NCBI GenBank assembly: GCA_021772515.1
Contig: JAJFLU010000053.1
Span: forward strand, 148,741-212,740
DNA length: 64,000 nt
Reading direction: 5' to 3'
Source: Opitutales bacterium
GTDB taxonomy: Bacteria; Verrucomicrobiota; Verrucomicrobiia; Opitutales; UBA2987
Below the pieces are notes generated by a model. It saw only the letters and a list, made by a program, of their open reading frames with translations, searched no databases and had not been told where the DNA came from. Position 1 is the first letter of the stretch; every line of letters starts with the position of its first letter. Below, piece by piece: positions 1 through 7,101 of this stretch. A program made the position numbers and the translations under genes.

Positions 1-484
1 GATCGTTATCTTTCAGAACGGGGCAGCCGGCGGTTTGGGGTATTCCGATTTTTTCAGGGTGGTTATTTCCGTGGATGTAGATGTAGCGGTTGTAGGAATC
101 GAAACCGGAACCGCTGTTTTTTCCTTCTTCGAGACCTTTCAACCACAAAATTCGCGTGGTGACAAAGTTCTTTATCTGCTCCTCGGGGGAATATTCGGTA
201 TAGTGTTTCCCGGTATAAATCCGGCCCTTGAAAACCCCTCCTTCGGGGGTTCCTGCGCCTATTTTTTCTTCGATTCTGTGCAAACCGAGGGGAGTGCCGA
301 AGGAGTTTTCTCGACAGGAGGGCGGATTTTTCGATGTGGAAACGGGATAGGTGGCTCGTAAATTATTTTCGGAAAAAAAATGCAGTTTTTGCTCGATTAT
401 GGAAATAATAATAACATCTTTTGTGGGCTTGATGTTTTGAACCTCACAGTATTCGATAAAAGATTCTAAAGGAGTAGAAGTCAT
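1..484 (-). CDS. L,D-transpeptidase (YkuD fold), partial
   Basis: Translating the minus strand from an ATG at 484 gives an open frame that runs off the left edge of the window (about 161 codons). It ends with IHGNNHPEKIGIPQTAGCPVL-type sequence. This is the YkuD catalytic motif: a histidine followed about 15 residues later by the TAGC catalytic cysteine. Family members cross-link peptidoglycan or attach lipoproteins to it using a cysteine nucleophile. No signal peptide is visible at the chosen start, so the true start or the export route is uncertain. The gene is divergent from asd and the two start codons share base 484. The C-terminus is outside the window. Confidence 0.75.
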   Translation of the reverse strand, partial: MTSTPLESFIEYCEVQNIKPTKDVIIISIIEQKLHFFSENNLRATYPVSTSKNPPSCRENSFGTPLGLHRIEEKIGAGTPEGGVFKGRIYTGKHYTEYSPEEQIKNFVTTRILWLKGLEEGKNSGSGFDSYNRYIYIHGNNHPEKIGIPQTAGCPVLKDND

Positions 485-1527
485 TGAGCCTATCATATAA
501 AGTTGGTATTGTCGGAGCCACCGGCGCCGTCGGTCAAGAGTTGATTCGGTTATTGATCGAGCGGAATTTTCCCGTCCGTGAAATCCGGCTGTACGCCTCG
601 GCCCGTTCTGCGGGATCAAATATCACCTATGATGGGCGCGATTTCCCGGTGGAAGAAGCCACTCCCGAGGTTTTTTCGGGTCTGGATATTGCCCTTTTCA
701 GCGCCGGGGGCAGCATCACGCGGACATTGGCCCCACAGGCGGTCGAGCGGGGCTGCGTGGTGATCGACAATAGTTCGGCTTTTCGGATGGAGCCGGGAGT
801 TCCTTTGATAATTCCTGAAATCAACCCCCACGCGGCTTTCGCCCATAAGGGATTGATCGCCAATCCGAATTGCTCGACCGCAGTTGCCTTGATGGGGCTT
901 TACCCGCTGCACAAGCTCTTCGGGTTGAAACGTTTTTTCGCAGCCACCTATCAAGCGGTATCGGGTTCCGGGGCAGCGGCAATCGGTGAATTGGACCGGC
1001 AGACGCGAGATTGGGCCAGCGGCAAGCCGATGGAAAGCGAAGTTTATCCGCACCCGATCGCGTTTAACCTGCTTCCCCATGTGGATGTTTTTTTAGATGA
1101 CGGCTATACACGTGAAGAGCTTAAAATGCGCAACGAGAGTGCAAAAATCATGGAAATTCCCGATATTCGGGTATCGGCAACCTGTGTGCGCGTGCCGGTT
1201 TTTCGAGCCCATTCCGTGGCGGTGAGTGCCGAGTTCGACCAAACTGTTGACATTGAGGCCGCCCGTCGGGCGATCTCCGAATTTCCTGGCAGCGAATTGG
1301 TCGACAACACGGAAAATAACGAATATCCGATGCCACTCTACTATTCGGAGCGGGTGCCGTGTGGAGTGGGGCGTTTGCGGAAGGACACGGCTTTTGAAAA
1401 TGGAATCTCATTTTGGGTGGTGGGAGACCAGTTGTGGAAGGGGGCGGCATTGAACACGATCCAGATCGCCGAGTTACTGCACGCGAATGGACTGGTAGGG
1501 ATCGGGGCTTCGGCATCCCGTGAATGA
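484..1527 (+). CDS. asd: Aspartate-semialdehyde dehydrogenase
   Basis: This enzyme reduces aspartyl phosphate to aspartate semialdehyde with NADPH, the branch step toward lysine/diaminopimelate, threonine and methionine. The 347-residue product opens with the dinucleotide-binding glycine motif GIVGATGAVG (residues 8-17). It carries the active-site cysteine in NPNCST (Cys130), followed by the SGSGAAAIGEL segment. Length and motif order fit a complete enzyme. The start is a TTG at 484. A GGAG ribosome-binding site about 10 bases upstream, and the lack of an ATG before the Rossmann motif, support it. It is divergent from the L,D-transpeptidase gene and followed by tRNA-Val. Confidence 0.95.
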   Translation: MSLSYKVGIVGATGAVGQELIRLLIERNFPVREIRLYASARSAGSNITYDGRDFPVEEATPEVFSGLDIALFSAGGSITRTLAPQAVERGCVVIDNSSAFRMEPGVPLIIPEINPHAAFAHKGLIANPNCSTAVALMGLYPLHKLFGLKRFFAATYQAVSGSGAAAIGELDRQTRDWASGKPMESEVYPHPIAFNLLPHVDVFLDDGYTREELKMRNESAKIMEIPDIRVSATCVRVPVFRAHSVAVSAEFDQTVDIEAARRAISEFPGSELVDNTENNEYPMPLYYSERVPCGVGRLRKDTAFENGISFWVVGDQLWKGAALNTIQIAELLHANGLVGIGASASRE

Positions 1528-1639
1528 GTGAATTTGAATTCGCCAGCAGGAGACTCAACCGGCAGGTTGGCACTTTGGGCTTGTGGTTTGGGGAGAACCC
1601 TGCTTGATAAATCGGCTCTTCCCGGGCCTTTGGCTTATT

Positions 1640-1716
1640 GGACGGCTAGCTCAGTTGGTTAGAGCACCTGGTTTACACCCAGGGGGTCGCAGGTTCGAGT
1701 CCTGTGCCGTCCACCA
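1640..1716 (+). tRNA. tRNA-Val (anticodon UAC)
   Basis: A complete 77-base cloverleaf can be folded by eye. The acceptor arm GGACGGC pairs with GCCGTCC. The D-arm contains AGCTCAGTTGGTTAGAGC. The anticodon stem CCTGG/CCAGG encloses the loop TTTACAC (anticodon TAC). The T-arm contains GGTTCGAGTCC. The 3' CCA is encoded in the DNA. It lies 25 bases upstream of ilvN on the same strand with no strong terminator between them, so co-transcription is possible. Confidence 0.97.
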
Positions 1717-1741
1717 TAGTTTTTGTAAATAGAAAATTGTC

Positions 1742-2239
1742 ATGAAACATACATTATCAGTGCTCGTTGAAAACAAGTTTGGCGTGCTTGCGCGAGTCGC
1801 CGGCATGTTCAGTGGGCGGGGCTTCAATATCGACACCCTGAATGTGGCGCCAACCCAGGAGGCCGATATTTCCAGGATTACGGCCACTGTTCATGGTGAC
1901 GAATCCCAACTCGATCAGGCCATCAAACAGCTCAATAAATTGGTCGATGTAATTGAAATCAAGGATTTCAAATCCGGTGAATTTGTGGCCCGCGAGCTTC
2001 TCATGGTAAAGGTGACTGCGAAATCGGAAACCCGCTCCGAGATTTTGCAAATTTGCGACATATTTCGGGCAAAAATCATCGATGCTTCTCCCACCAGTGT
2101 AATCGTGGAAGTCACCGGGAATGAGGGGAAAATCAAAGCTTTTTACGAATTGATTGAACCCTTTGGAATCAATGAGCTTGCCCGTACTGGAAACCTTGCC
2201 CTCGAGCGTCGGATGTTCACTGCGGAAGAAGGAGAGTAA
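1742..2239 (+). CDS. ilvN: Acetolactate synthase small (regulatory) subunit
   Basis: The product is the valine-binding regulatory subunit of acetohydroxyacid synthase, which commits carbon to the branched-chain amino acids. The 165-residue protein starts with the ACT domain typical of IlvN/IlvH (LSVLVENKFGVLARVAGMFS, then GFNIDTLNV). A second ACT-like half follows from about residue 80 (ELLMVKV). The catalytic subunit gene ilvB is not in this window. The gene is preceded at 25 bases by tRNA-Val and followed by a hairpin with a T-run, then ilvC. Confidence 0.95.
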   Translation: MKHTLSVLVENKFGVLARVAGMFSGRGFNIDTLNVAPTQEADISRITATVHGDESQLDQAIKQLNKLVDVIEIKDFKSGEFVARELLMVKVTAKSETRSEILQICDIFRAKIIDASPTSVIVEVTGNEGKIKAFYELIEPFGINELARTGNLALERRMFTAEEGE

Positions 2240-2260
2240 GGCGCCTGATGGGCCTTTTTT
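2238..2260 (+). terminator. Probable intrinsic terminator after ilvN
   Basis: AAGGC-g-CC pairs with GG-GCCTT around a TGAT loop (one bulged base), directly followed by a T tract. The hairpin overlaps the ilvN stop codon. It could attenuate read-through into ilvC, which starts 48 bases further on. The stem is short, so termination may be partial. Confidence 0.5.
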
Positions 2261-2308
2261 ATTCGATCGGTGGTTATTTGCTATTTCTAATTAAACTCAA
2301 AAAATCTT

Positions 2309-3340
2309 ATGCCAGCTAAAGCGAAAGTATATACAAACAAGGATGCGGATCTTCGCGTTCTCAGACATAAAACGCTCGGTGTGATCGGTTATGGCTCCCA
2401 GGGCCACGCTCATGCTTTGAACCTCAAGGACAGCGGCCTGAAGGTGATCGTGGGGCTTTACCCGAAAAGTAAATCGGTAAAGGTTGCCCAGAGACATGGA
2501 TTCGAGGTTTTTAGCTCCGCCGAGGTCGCTCAAAAAGCGGATATCATCATGCTGGCCGTGCCGGATATGAAGCAGGCTGATGTTTTTAACAACGATCTGC
2601 TGCCTAATCTTACCAAGGGAAAAACTCTGCTGTTTAGTCATGGTTTTGCGATTCAATATGATCTTATTAAACCGCCCAGGGGCATCGATGTGGTGATGGT
2701 TGCCCCGAAGGGGCCCGGTCATGTTGTGCGTACCCAATATTTAGAAGGGAAGGGTGTGCCGGCGCTTGTTGCGGTGGTCAAAGGTTCGTCTAAAAATGCC
2801 AAAAAGACAGCCTTGGCCTGGGCCAAAGGTATTGGCGCGACGCGGGCGGGTGTTCTCCAGACATCTTTTAAGGAAGAGACCGAAACCGATCTTTTCGGCG
2901 AGCAGGCGGTGCTCTGTGGAGGGGCCAGCGCCCTTGTTACGGCCGGATTTGAAACCTTGGTCGAAGCGGGTTATCAGCCCGAAATGGCTTACTTCGAGTG
3001 TTTGCATGAGCTGAAGTTAATCGTCGATATGATGGTCGAATCGGGTATCGCGGGGATGCGTTTTTCGGTATCTGAAACGGCTAAATGGGGCGACCTGTCG
3101 CGGGGACCAAGGGTGGTCAACAAGTCTACCAAACGCACCATGAATGCGATCTTGAAAGAAATTCAATCGGGTAAATTTGCCAAGGAGTGGGTCGCTGAGT
3201 ACAATGGAGGTTTGAAAAATTACAATGCCCTCATGAAAGAAGGAGAAGATCATTTAATTGAGAAAACAGGAGAACGGCTGCGTGGTATGATGCCCTGGGT
3301 GAAGAAAAAGAATCTTAAAGGCGCTCAGGCAGCTTATTGA
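2309..3340 (+). CDS. ilvC: Ketol-acid reductoisomerase (class I)
   Basis: This enzyme isomerises and reduces acetolactate or acetohydroxybutyrate with NAD(P)H and Mg2+ in valine, leucine and isoleucine synthesis. The 343-residue product has the Rossmann motif GYGSQGHAHALNLKDSG (about residues 28-44). It also has the VPDMKQADVF segment, the FSHGFAI motif and PKGPGHVVR. The C-terminal knotted helical domain contains ETETDLFGEQAVLCGG, which carries the metal-binding acidic residues. The length matches the short, class I form. Its position after ilvN fits a branched-chain amino acid cluster, although a terminator-like hairpin separates them. Confidence 0.97.
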   Translation: MPAKAKVYTNKDADLRVLRHKTLGVIGYGSQGHAHALNLKDSGLKVIVGLYPKSKSVKVAQRHGFEVFSSAEVAQKADIIMLAVPDMKQADVFNNDLLPNLTKGKTLLFSHGFAIQYDLIKPPRGIDVVMVAPKGPGHVVRTQYLEGKGVPALVAVVKGSSKNAKKTALAWAKGIGATRAGVLQTSFKEETETDLFGEQAVLCGGASALVTAGFETLVEAGYQPEMAYFECLHELKLIVDMMVESGIAGMRFSVSETAKWGDLSRGPRVVNKSTKRTMNAILKEIQSGKFAKEWVAEYNGGLKNYNALMKEGEDHLIEKTGERLRGMMPWVKKKNLKGAQAAY

Positions 3341-3369
3341 ATCGATTAGCGCTCATAAATATAAGAATT

Positions 3370-3470
3370 AAATCTTCCTCTTGCTCGTTCTCGTCGTCTT
3401 TCTCGAATACCGTGTAACAAGTTGTATTTAGTGAGTTATGGGAGGAAGAGGAAGACGATGAGGAAGATTT
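3370..3470. repeat. Purine/pyrimidine inverted repeat upstream of hemC
   Basis: AAATCTTCCTC at 3370-3380 is matched by its exact complement GAGGAAGATTT at 3460-3470. Inner segments CGTCTT and AAGACG also pair, so the ilvC-hemC gap can form one long hairpin. The right arm closely resembles a purine-rich tract at about 38066-38098 (GAAGACGTTGAGGAAGAGG). This suggests an intergenic low-complexity repeat family. Its function is unknown; it lies 16 bases upstream of the hemC start. Confidence 0.55.
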
Positions 3471-3486
3471 TTATACCCTTAAGTTA

Positions 3487-4344
3487 ATGCTAAATACAAT
3501 AACGGTGGCGACCCGAAAGAGCCCTCTTGCTTTGGCCCAAACCGAACTTACGCGACTCTATCTGGAGCAGAAGCTGCCGGGGTGCGAATTTCCGGTTATG
3601 CCGATGGTAACTACCGGGGACCGGAAGCGGCAATGGTCACTGGAAAAGGAGGGCGGCAAGGGGTTATTCACCAAGGAACTGGAGGTCGCGCTTTTGGAGG
3701 GCCGTTGCGATCTGGCGGTTCATAGCGCCAAAGATTTGCCCACGAGTCTGGAGGATGGCCTCGCCATTGCTGGATATTTACCGCGTGAAGTGGTCAATGA
3801 TGTTTTGGTGACAAAAAAGGATTGCGATTGCCCGGCTTTCATCGCGACGGGCAGCCCACGGCGTCGCGCCCAGGCGAAAGCGCTGTTTCCTAAAGCCGTT
3901 TGGGGTGAAATTCGCGGAAATGTGGATACCCGGCTGAACAAGGTAAGTCGTGGCGATGCCGATGCGACCATCCTGGCGGCGGCTGGATTGAAGCGGCTTG
4001 GCTTCGATAGTTGGCCGGGGGTGGATTTCAGGCCATTCGATGTGCGCCAAATGGTTCCCGCCGCTGGACAGGGGGCGGTCGCTCTGGAATGTCGCTCGGA
4101 GGATGTGGAGAAGTTTGCTCCCTTGCTGGATAAAGATACGGGGAAAGCCGTTATGCTTGAGAGGCGTTTTTTGGGACTTTTGGGGGGAGGTTGCCACAAT
4201 TCCTATGCGGTTCACTTTTGCGAAAATCAACTTCTTGTGTTCGTAGAAGAAAGCGGTTTTAGCGAATACGATTTAGCAGGTCTCGATGATGGATCGGTAA
4301 TGGAAAAGATCGAGGAAATTGCCCGAAAGTTCATAAAGAAATGA
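3487..4344 (+). CDS. hemC: Hydroxymethylbilane synthase (porphobilinogen deaminase)
   Basis: The enzyme polymerises four porphobilinogens into hydroxymethylbilane in tetrapyrrole synthesis. The 285-residue product has VATRKSPLALAQTE at its N-terminus. The HSAKDLPT segment contributes to substrate binding, and ATGSPRRRAQ, IRGNVDTRL and AAGQGAVALE are also present. Cys236 in GGGCHNSYA is the expected attachment point for the dipyrromethane cofactor. The protein is slightly shorter than enterobacterial HemC but all core blocks are present. Its stop overlaps the hemD start by 4 bases (ATGA), indicating translational coupling. Confidence 0.95.
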   Translation: MLNTITVATRKSPLALAQTELTRLYLEQKLPGCEFPVMPMVTTGDRKRQWSLEKEGGKGLFTKELEVALLEGRCDLAVHSAKDLPTSLEDGLAIAGYLPREVVNDVLVTKKDCDCPAFIATGSPRRRAQAKALFPKAVWGEIRGNVDTRLNKVSRGDADATILAAAGLKRLGFDSWPGVDFRPFDVRQMVPAAGQGAVALECRSEDVEKFAPLLDKDTGKAVMLERRFLGLLGGGCHNSYAVHFCENQLLVFVEESGFSEYDLAGLDDGSVMEKIEEIARKFIKK

Positions 4345-5159
4345 CGGAGCGTAATAAGAAAACGGAGAGTAAGCTGAAAAATAAAAAACCGCTTGCGGGG
4401 AGAAGGATTGTCGTTACTCGAAGCCCGGAGCAGGCCACCGAATTAAGTCTTAAGCTCAAGCAATTCGGCTCTGATTCTCTGGAAATTCCATTGATTAAAA
4501 TTGAACCCTATGTCGACCCACTAACGGCTGCGGATGTATTCGCGGAGATTGCCAGATACGAATGGCTGGTTTTTACCAGTGCCAATGGGGTTAAGTATTT
4601 TTTCCGGCAATTTTTTAAGCAATTTGAGGATATTCGGTCCATTGGGCTGTTGCGCATAGCGGCAGTTGGCAAAGGCACGGCTGATGCCATTGGAGCCTAT
4701 CGACTTAAAGTTGATGTTATTCCCGAAGTGGCAACTTCAGAGGCATTGGCCGATACTCTGTGTCAGAAAGAAAGCCTGGATAATTTGAAAATTCTAGTCA
4801 TAACCGGAAATCTTAATCGCGATGTTTTGGAGAAAAAATTGCAGGAGGCGGCTGCCATTGTAGATAGGTTTCAAGTTTACCAAACGTTAAAAACCGATCT
4901 GAGTGGGCATGCTGTTGCAGGGTCTTTTCGCCAAAAAGGTGCGGATGCAGTAACTTTTACAAGCCCATCTACGGTGAAGTCATTTTTAGATCAAGCGGCT
5001 CAACTTCAACCCGAAAAAGGAGCCCGGAAACCATTGACGTGCAGTATCGGTCCGGTTACTTCGGAATCCATGCGTAAGATCGGAATGCCGGTAGATATCG
5101 AAGCTGCCGAGCATACGCTTGATGGAATGGTGCAGGCGTTGGTTAAAAAATTCTCCTAA
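4341..5159 (+). CDS. hemD: Uroporphyrinogen-III synthase
   Basis: It cyclises hydroxymethylbilane to uroporphyrinogen III with inversion of ring D. The family diverges strongly, but several HEM4 features are visible in the 272 residues. These are AGRRIVVTRSPEQA at the start, FTSANGVKYFF (about residues 77-87), AVGKGTADAI, a mid-protein ITGNLNRDVL segment, ADAVTFTSPSTVKSF and the closing SIGPVTSESMRKIG. It is a stand-alone HemD, not fused to a methyltransferase. It overlaps hemC by 4 bases and is followed after 26 bases by trpF on the same strand. Confidence 0.9.
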   Translation: MTERNKKTESKLKNKKPLAGRRIVVTRSPEQATELSLKLKQFGSDSLEIPLIKIEPYVDPLTAADVFAEIARYEWLVFTSANGVKYFFRQFFKQFEDIRSIGLLRIAAVGKGTADAIGAYRLKVDVIPEVATSEALADTLCQKESLDNLKILVITGNLNRDVLEKKLQEAAAIVDRFQVYQTLKTDLSGHAVAGSFRQKGADAVTFTSPSTVKSFLDQAAQLQPEKGARKPLTCSIGPVTSESMRKIGMPVDIEAAEHTLDGMVQALVKKFS

Positions 5160-5185
5160 CTAACGCATATATTATCCAGTTCAAA

Positions 5186-5836
5186 ATGTGCGAGAATGTT
5201 AAAGTTAAAGTCTGCGGTATAACCCGTAAGGAGGATGCTGAGGCGGCTTTGGATTTGGGAGCGGAGGCCATCGGAATCAATTTTTATCAGCCATCACCAC
5301 GATTCGTTAGTTATGATAGAGCGAAGGAATTATTGCAGGCGATTCCCGTGGGTAAGCGGGTAATGGTAAGTGTAAGCCCGACTCATAAAGAATTAGAGCA
5401 ATGTCTCGAAATGGGATTCGATATTTTCCAGATCCATTTTCCGCTTTCGACCCCTGATTCCACGATAATCGAGTGGGGCAGGGTAGTTGGAATGGCTCGC
5501 CTTTGGCTGGCACCCCGTATGCCGAAAGGCAAAGGCGATATTTTCCCCGAAAGGCTGTTGGGGTTGGCGAAAACTTATCTAATCGACGCGCCGTCCGACA
5601 AACTGTACGGTGGAACCGGTAAAACCGGTAATTGGGAAGCTTTTGGTATATTGCAAAAAAGGTATCCTGAGAAAAACTGGATATTGGCCGGCGGGTTAAA
5701 CCCCGAAAACATAGCCCTAGCAGTTCGCACTAGCGAAACCCGTTATGCCGACATCAACAGCGGAGTAGAATCCACCCCCGGAATAAAAAGCACAGAAAAA
5801 CTAACTACGCTGTTCAAAAACCTGAGAAGTTCTTAG
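5186..5836 (+). CDS. trpF: Phosphoribosylanthranilate isomerase
   Basis: TrpF catalyses the Amadori rearrangement of phosphoribosylanthranilate in tryptophan synthesis, on a TIM barrel. The 216-residue product begins with VKVCGITRKEDA, in which the cysteine is catalytic. GINFYQPSPRFV follows. It ends with the phosphate-binding loop LAGGLNPENIALAV and a DINSGVES segment, where the aspartate is the expected general acid. It is the last gene of the hemC-hemD-trpF run. No other trp gene is nearby, so the linkage to haem genes looks incidental or lineage-specific. Confidence 0.93.
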   Translation: MCENVKVKVCGITRKEDAEAALDLGAEAIGINFYQPSPRFVSYDRAKELLQAIPVGKRVMVSVSPTHKELEQCLEMGFDIFQIHFPLSTPDSTIIEWGRVVGMARLWLAPRMPKGKGDIFPERLLGLAKTYLIDAPSDKLYGGTGKTGNWEAFGILQKRYPEKNWILAGGLNPENIALAVRTSETRYADINSGVESTPGIKSTEKLTTLFKNLRSS

Positions 5837-6291
5837 CCGCAACACGCATATTGTTCCTCGCGGGTAGGCATATACCTCGATTGCAGAGTATTCGGGTGAG
5901 GTCAAGGTTTACAGGAATAGTTGTGCAGCAGTATAAGGGTTACTACTGGTTACACGGATTGTAACAGTAAATGAAGGAAAATTGAATTTTCCTCTTAGTT
6001 AGCGTTGTAGCTGGAAAAATTTGCTGAAAATTTGCGTATTAAAGAAAAAAGTAGTTAATCTATTGATAGGGAGTTACTTAAATCAGAAATATTTTTTTTA
6101 AAATATATCGATTGAGGGCTTGCAATTCAGAACACAAACGGTATATTACCTTTCAGTGTTGGTACGCTCGCTTTACTCCGACAAAGATACAAGCGTTTTT
6201 TTCCTCTGCTGACGCTATGTTTTAATACATACCTCAATTTGAGAATAATATGTTACAACAAAATAAACACATACCATGGGAGAATAATAAT
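5837..6291. other. Intergenic region, 455 bases, no gene seen
   Basis: The stretch between trpF and the small lipoprotein gene is A+T-rich. Every frame is broken on both strands and I see no tRNA, convincing terminator or repeat. It may hold the promoter of the lipoprotein gene. Confidence 0.5.
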
Positions 6292-6627
6292 ATGCGCAAA
6301 AATTTGTACATTCCAACAATGACCTGCCTAATTAGTTTATTGCTAATAGGGTGCGCCACGGAAAGATTCGGAAGACAGACACCATTAACAGACTATGAGA
6401 TAGCGCATTACAGTTGTGAGGATATCGATTTGGAGATTGCCAAAGTAGATGGTTTTATTAAAGAGGTTACAGGTGCAAAACAGAAATTTAAAAGTACTGA
6501 TGTGTGGGCTTTTTTAGGCGATTTTGGAATCGGAAATTCGATGGAATATTCTTCTGCTGTCGAATCTGCTACTGAAAGATTGGATGATTTGCATAAGCTA
6601 AAAATCGATAAAAAGTGTGGTGAATAA
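6292..6627 (+). CDS. Small putative lipoprotein
   Basis: The 111-residue product begins with a short basic n-region (MRKN), a hydrophobic stretch and the lipobox LLIGC (Cys about residue 21). This predicts a lipid-anchored envelope protein. The mature part is charged, with a helix-favouring segment rich in E, D and K (EDIDLEIAKVDGFIKEVTG) and no recognised domain. An in-frame ATG lies 42 bases upstream at 6250. The 6292 start is preferred because it puts the signal peptide at the N-terminus and has GGGAG nine bases upstream. Function is unknown, and it is isolated between convergent yhbY and trpF. Confidence 0.7.
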   Translation: MRKNLYIPTMTCLISLLLIGCATERFGRQTPLTDYEIAHYSCEDIDLEIAKVDGFIKEVTGAKQKFKSTDVWAFLGDFGIGNSMEYSSAVESATERLDDLHKLKIDKKCGE

Positions 6628-6777
6628 TGCTACTCTCCGCTGCAAGCACCGGGGTATGATCAAGTTCAAAATTATTAACTTTGTCGCAAGTTAGTTCGGT
6701 AATTCCTTCATTTCGATTATTCTTGTTTATCTATCCAGAAATTATTGATTAAATTCCCTCTGGAATACTATTTGTAA

Positions 6778-7098
6778 TTATGGTAGCTTGATTTGGTTTT
6801 TTTCGGGATTTTGGTGGGGTTGGTAGAATGTGGCGGTGCTGCCTATTGTTCCTATCAGGGCGCTTTGGGTGGCGGTTTCTGTTTGCTGGGCGAGGAGCTT
6901 TCTTTCGTTGGCTTTTCCGGGGATTTTTACTTTGACTAATTCCTCCCTTTCGAGGGCCGCTTTCAGCTCTTTGAGGCAGCTTTCGGTGAGGCCGTTTTTT
7001 CCGATTGCCGCTTTCGGCTTCAGCTTCATGGCGAGGCCCCGGAGGTATTTTTTCTGGGCGCTCGTCAATGGAATGGCGGTGGTGGGTGAGTTGGGCAT
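6778..7098 (-). CDS. yhbY: YhbY family RNA-binding protein (CRM domain)
   Basis: The 106-residue protein is essentially one CRM (CRS1-YhbY) domain, a fold that associates with pre-50S ribosomal subunits. Visible hallmarks are LTSAQKKYLRGLAMKLKP at the N-terminus, then IGKNGLTESCLKELKAALE with the GxxG-like loop, LVKVKIPG, and a closing strand IGSTATFYQ. It starts 3 bases after the alaS stop on the same strand, so the two are almost certainly co-transcribed. Both genes are translation-related. Confidence 0.9.
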   Translation of the reverse strand: MPNSPTTAIPLTSAQKKYLRGLAMKLKPKAAIGKNGLTESCLKELKAALEREELVKVKIPGKANERKLLAQQTETATQSALIGTIGSTATFYQPHQNPEKNQIKLP

Positions 7099-7101
7099 GC
7101 G

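Noticed and set aside
35..361. A 108-codon plus-strand frame near the left edge
   Set aside because: The minus strand here encodes a recognisable L,D-transpeptidase, so this is its shadow.
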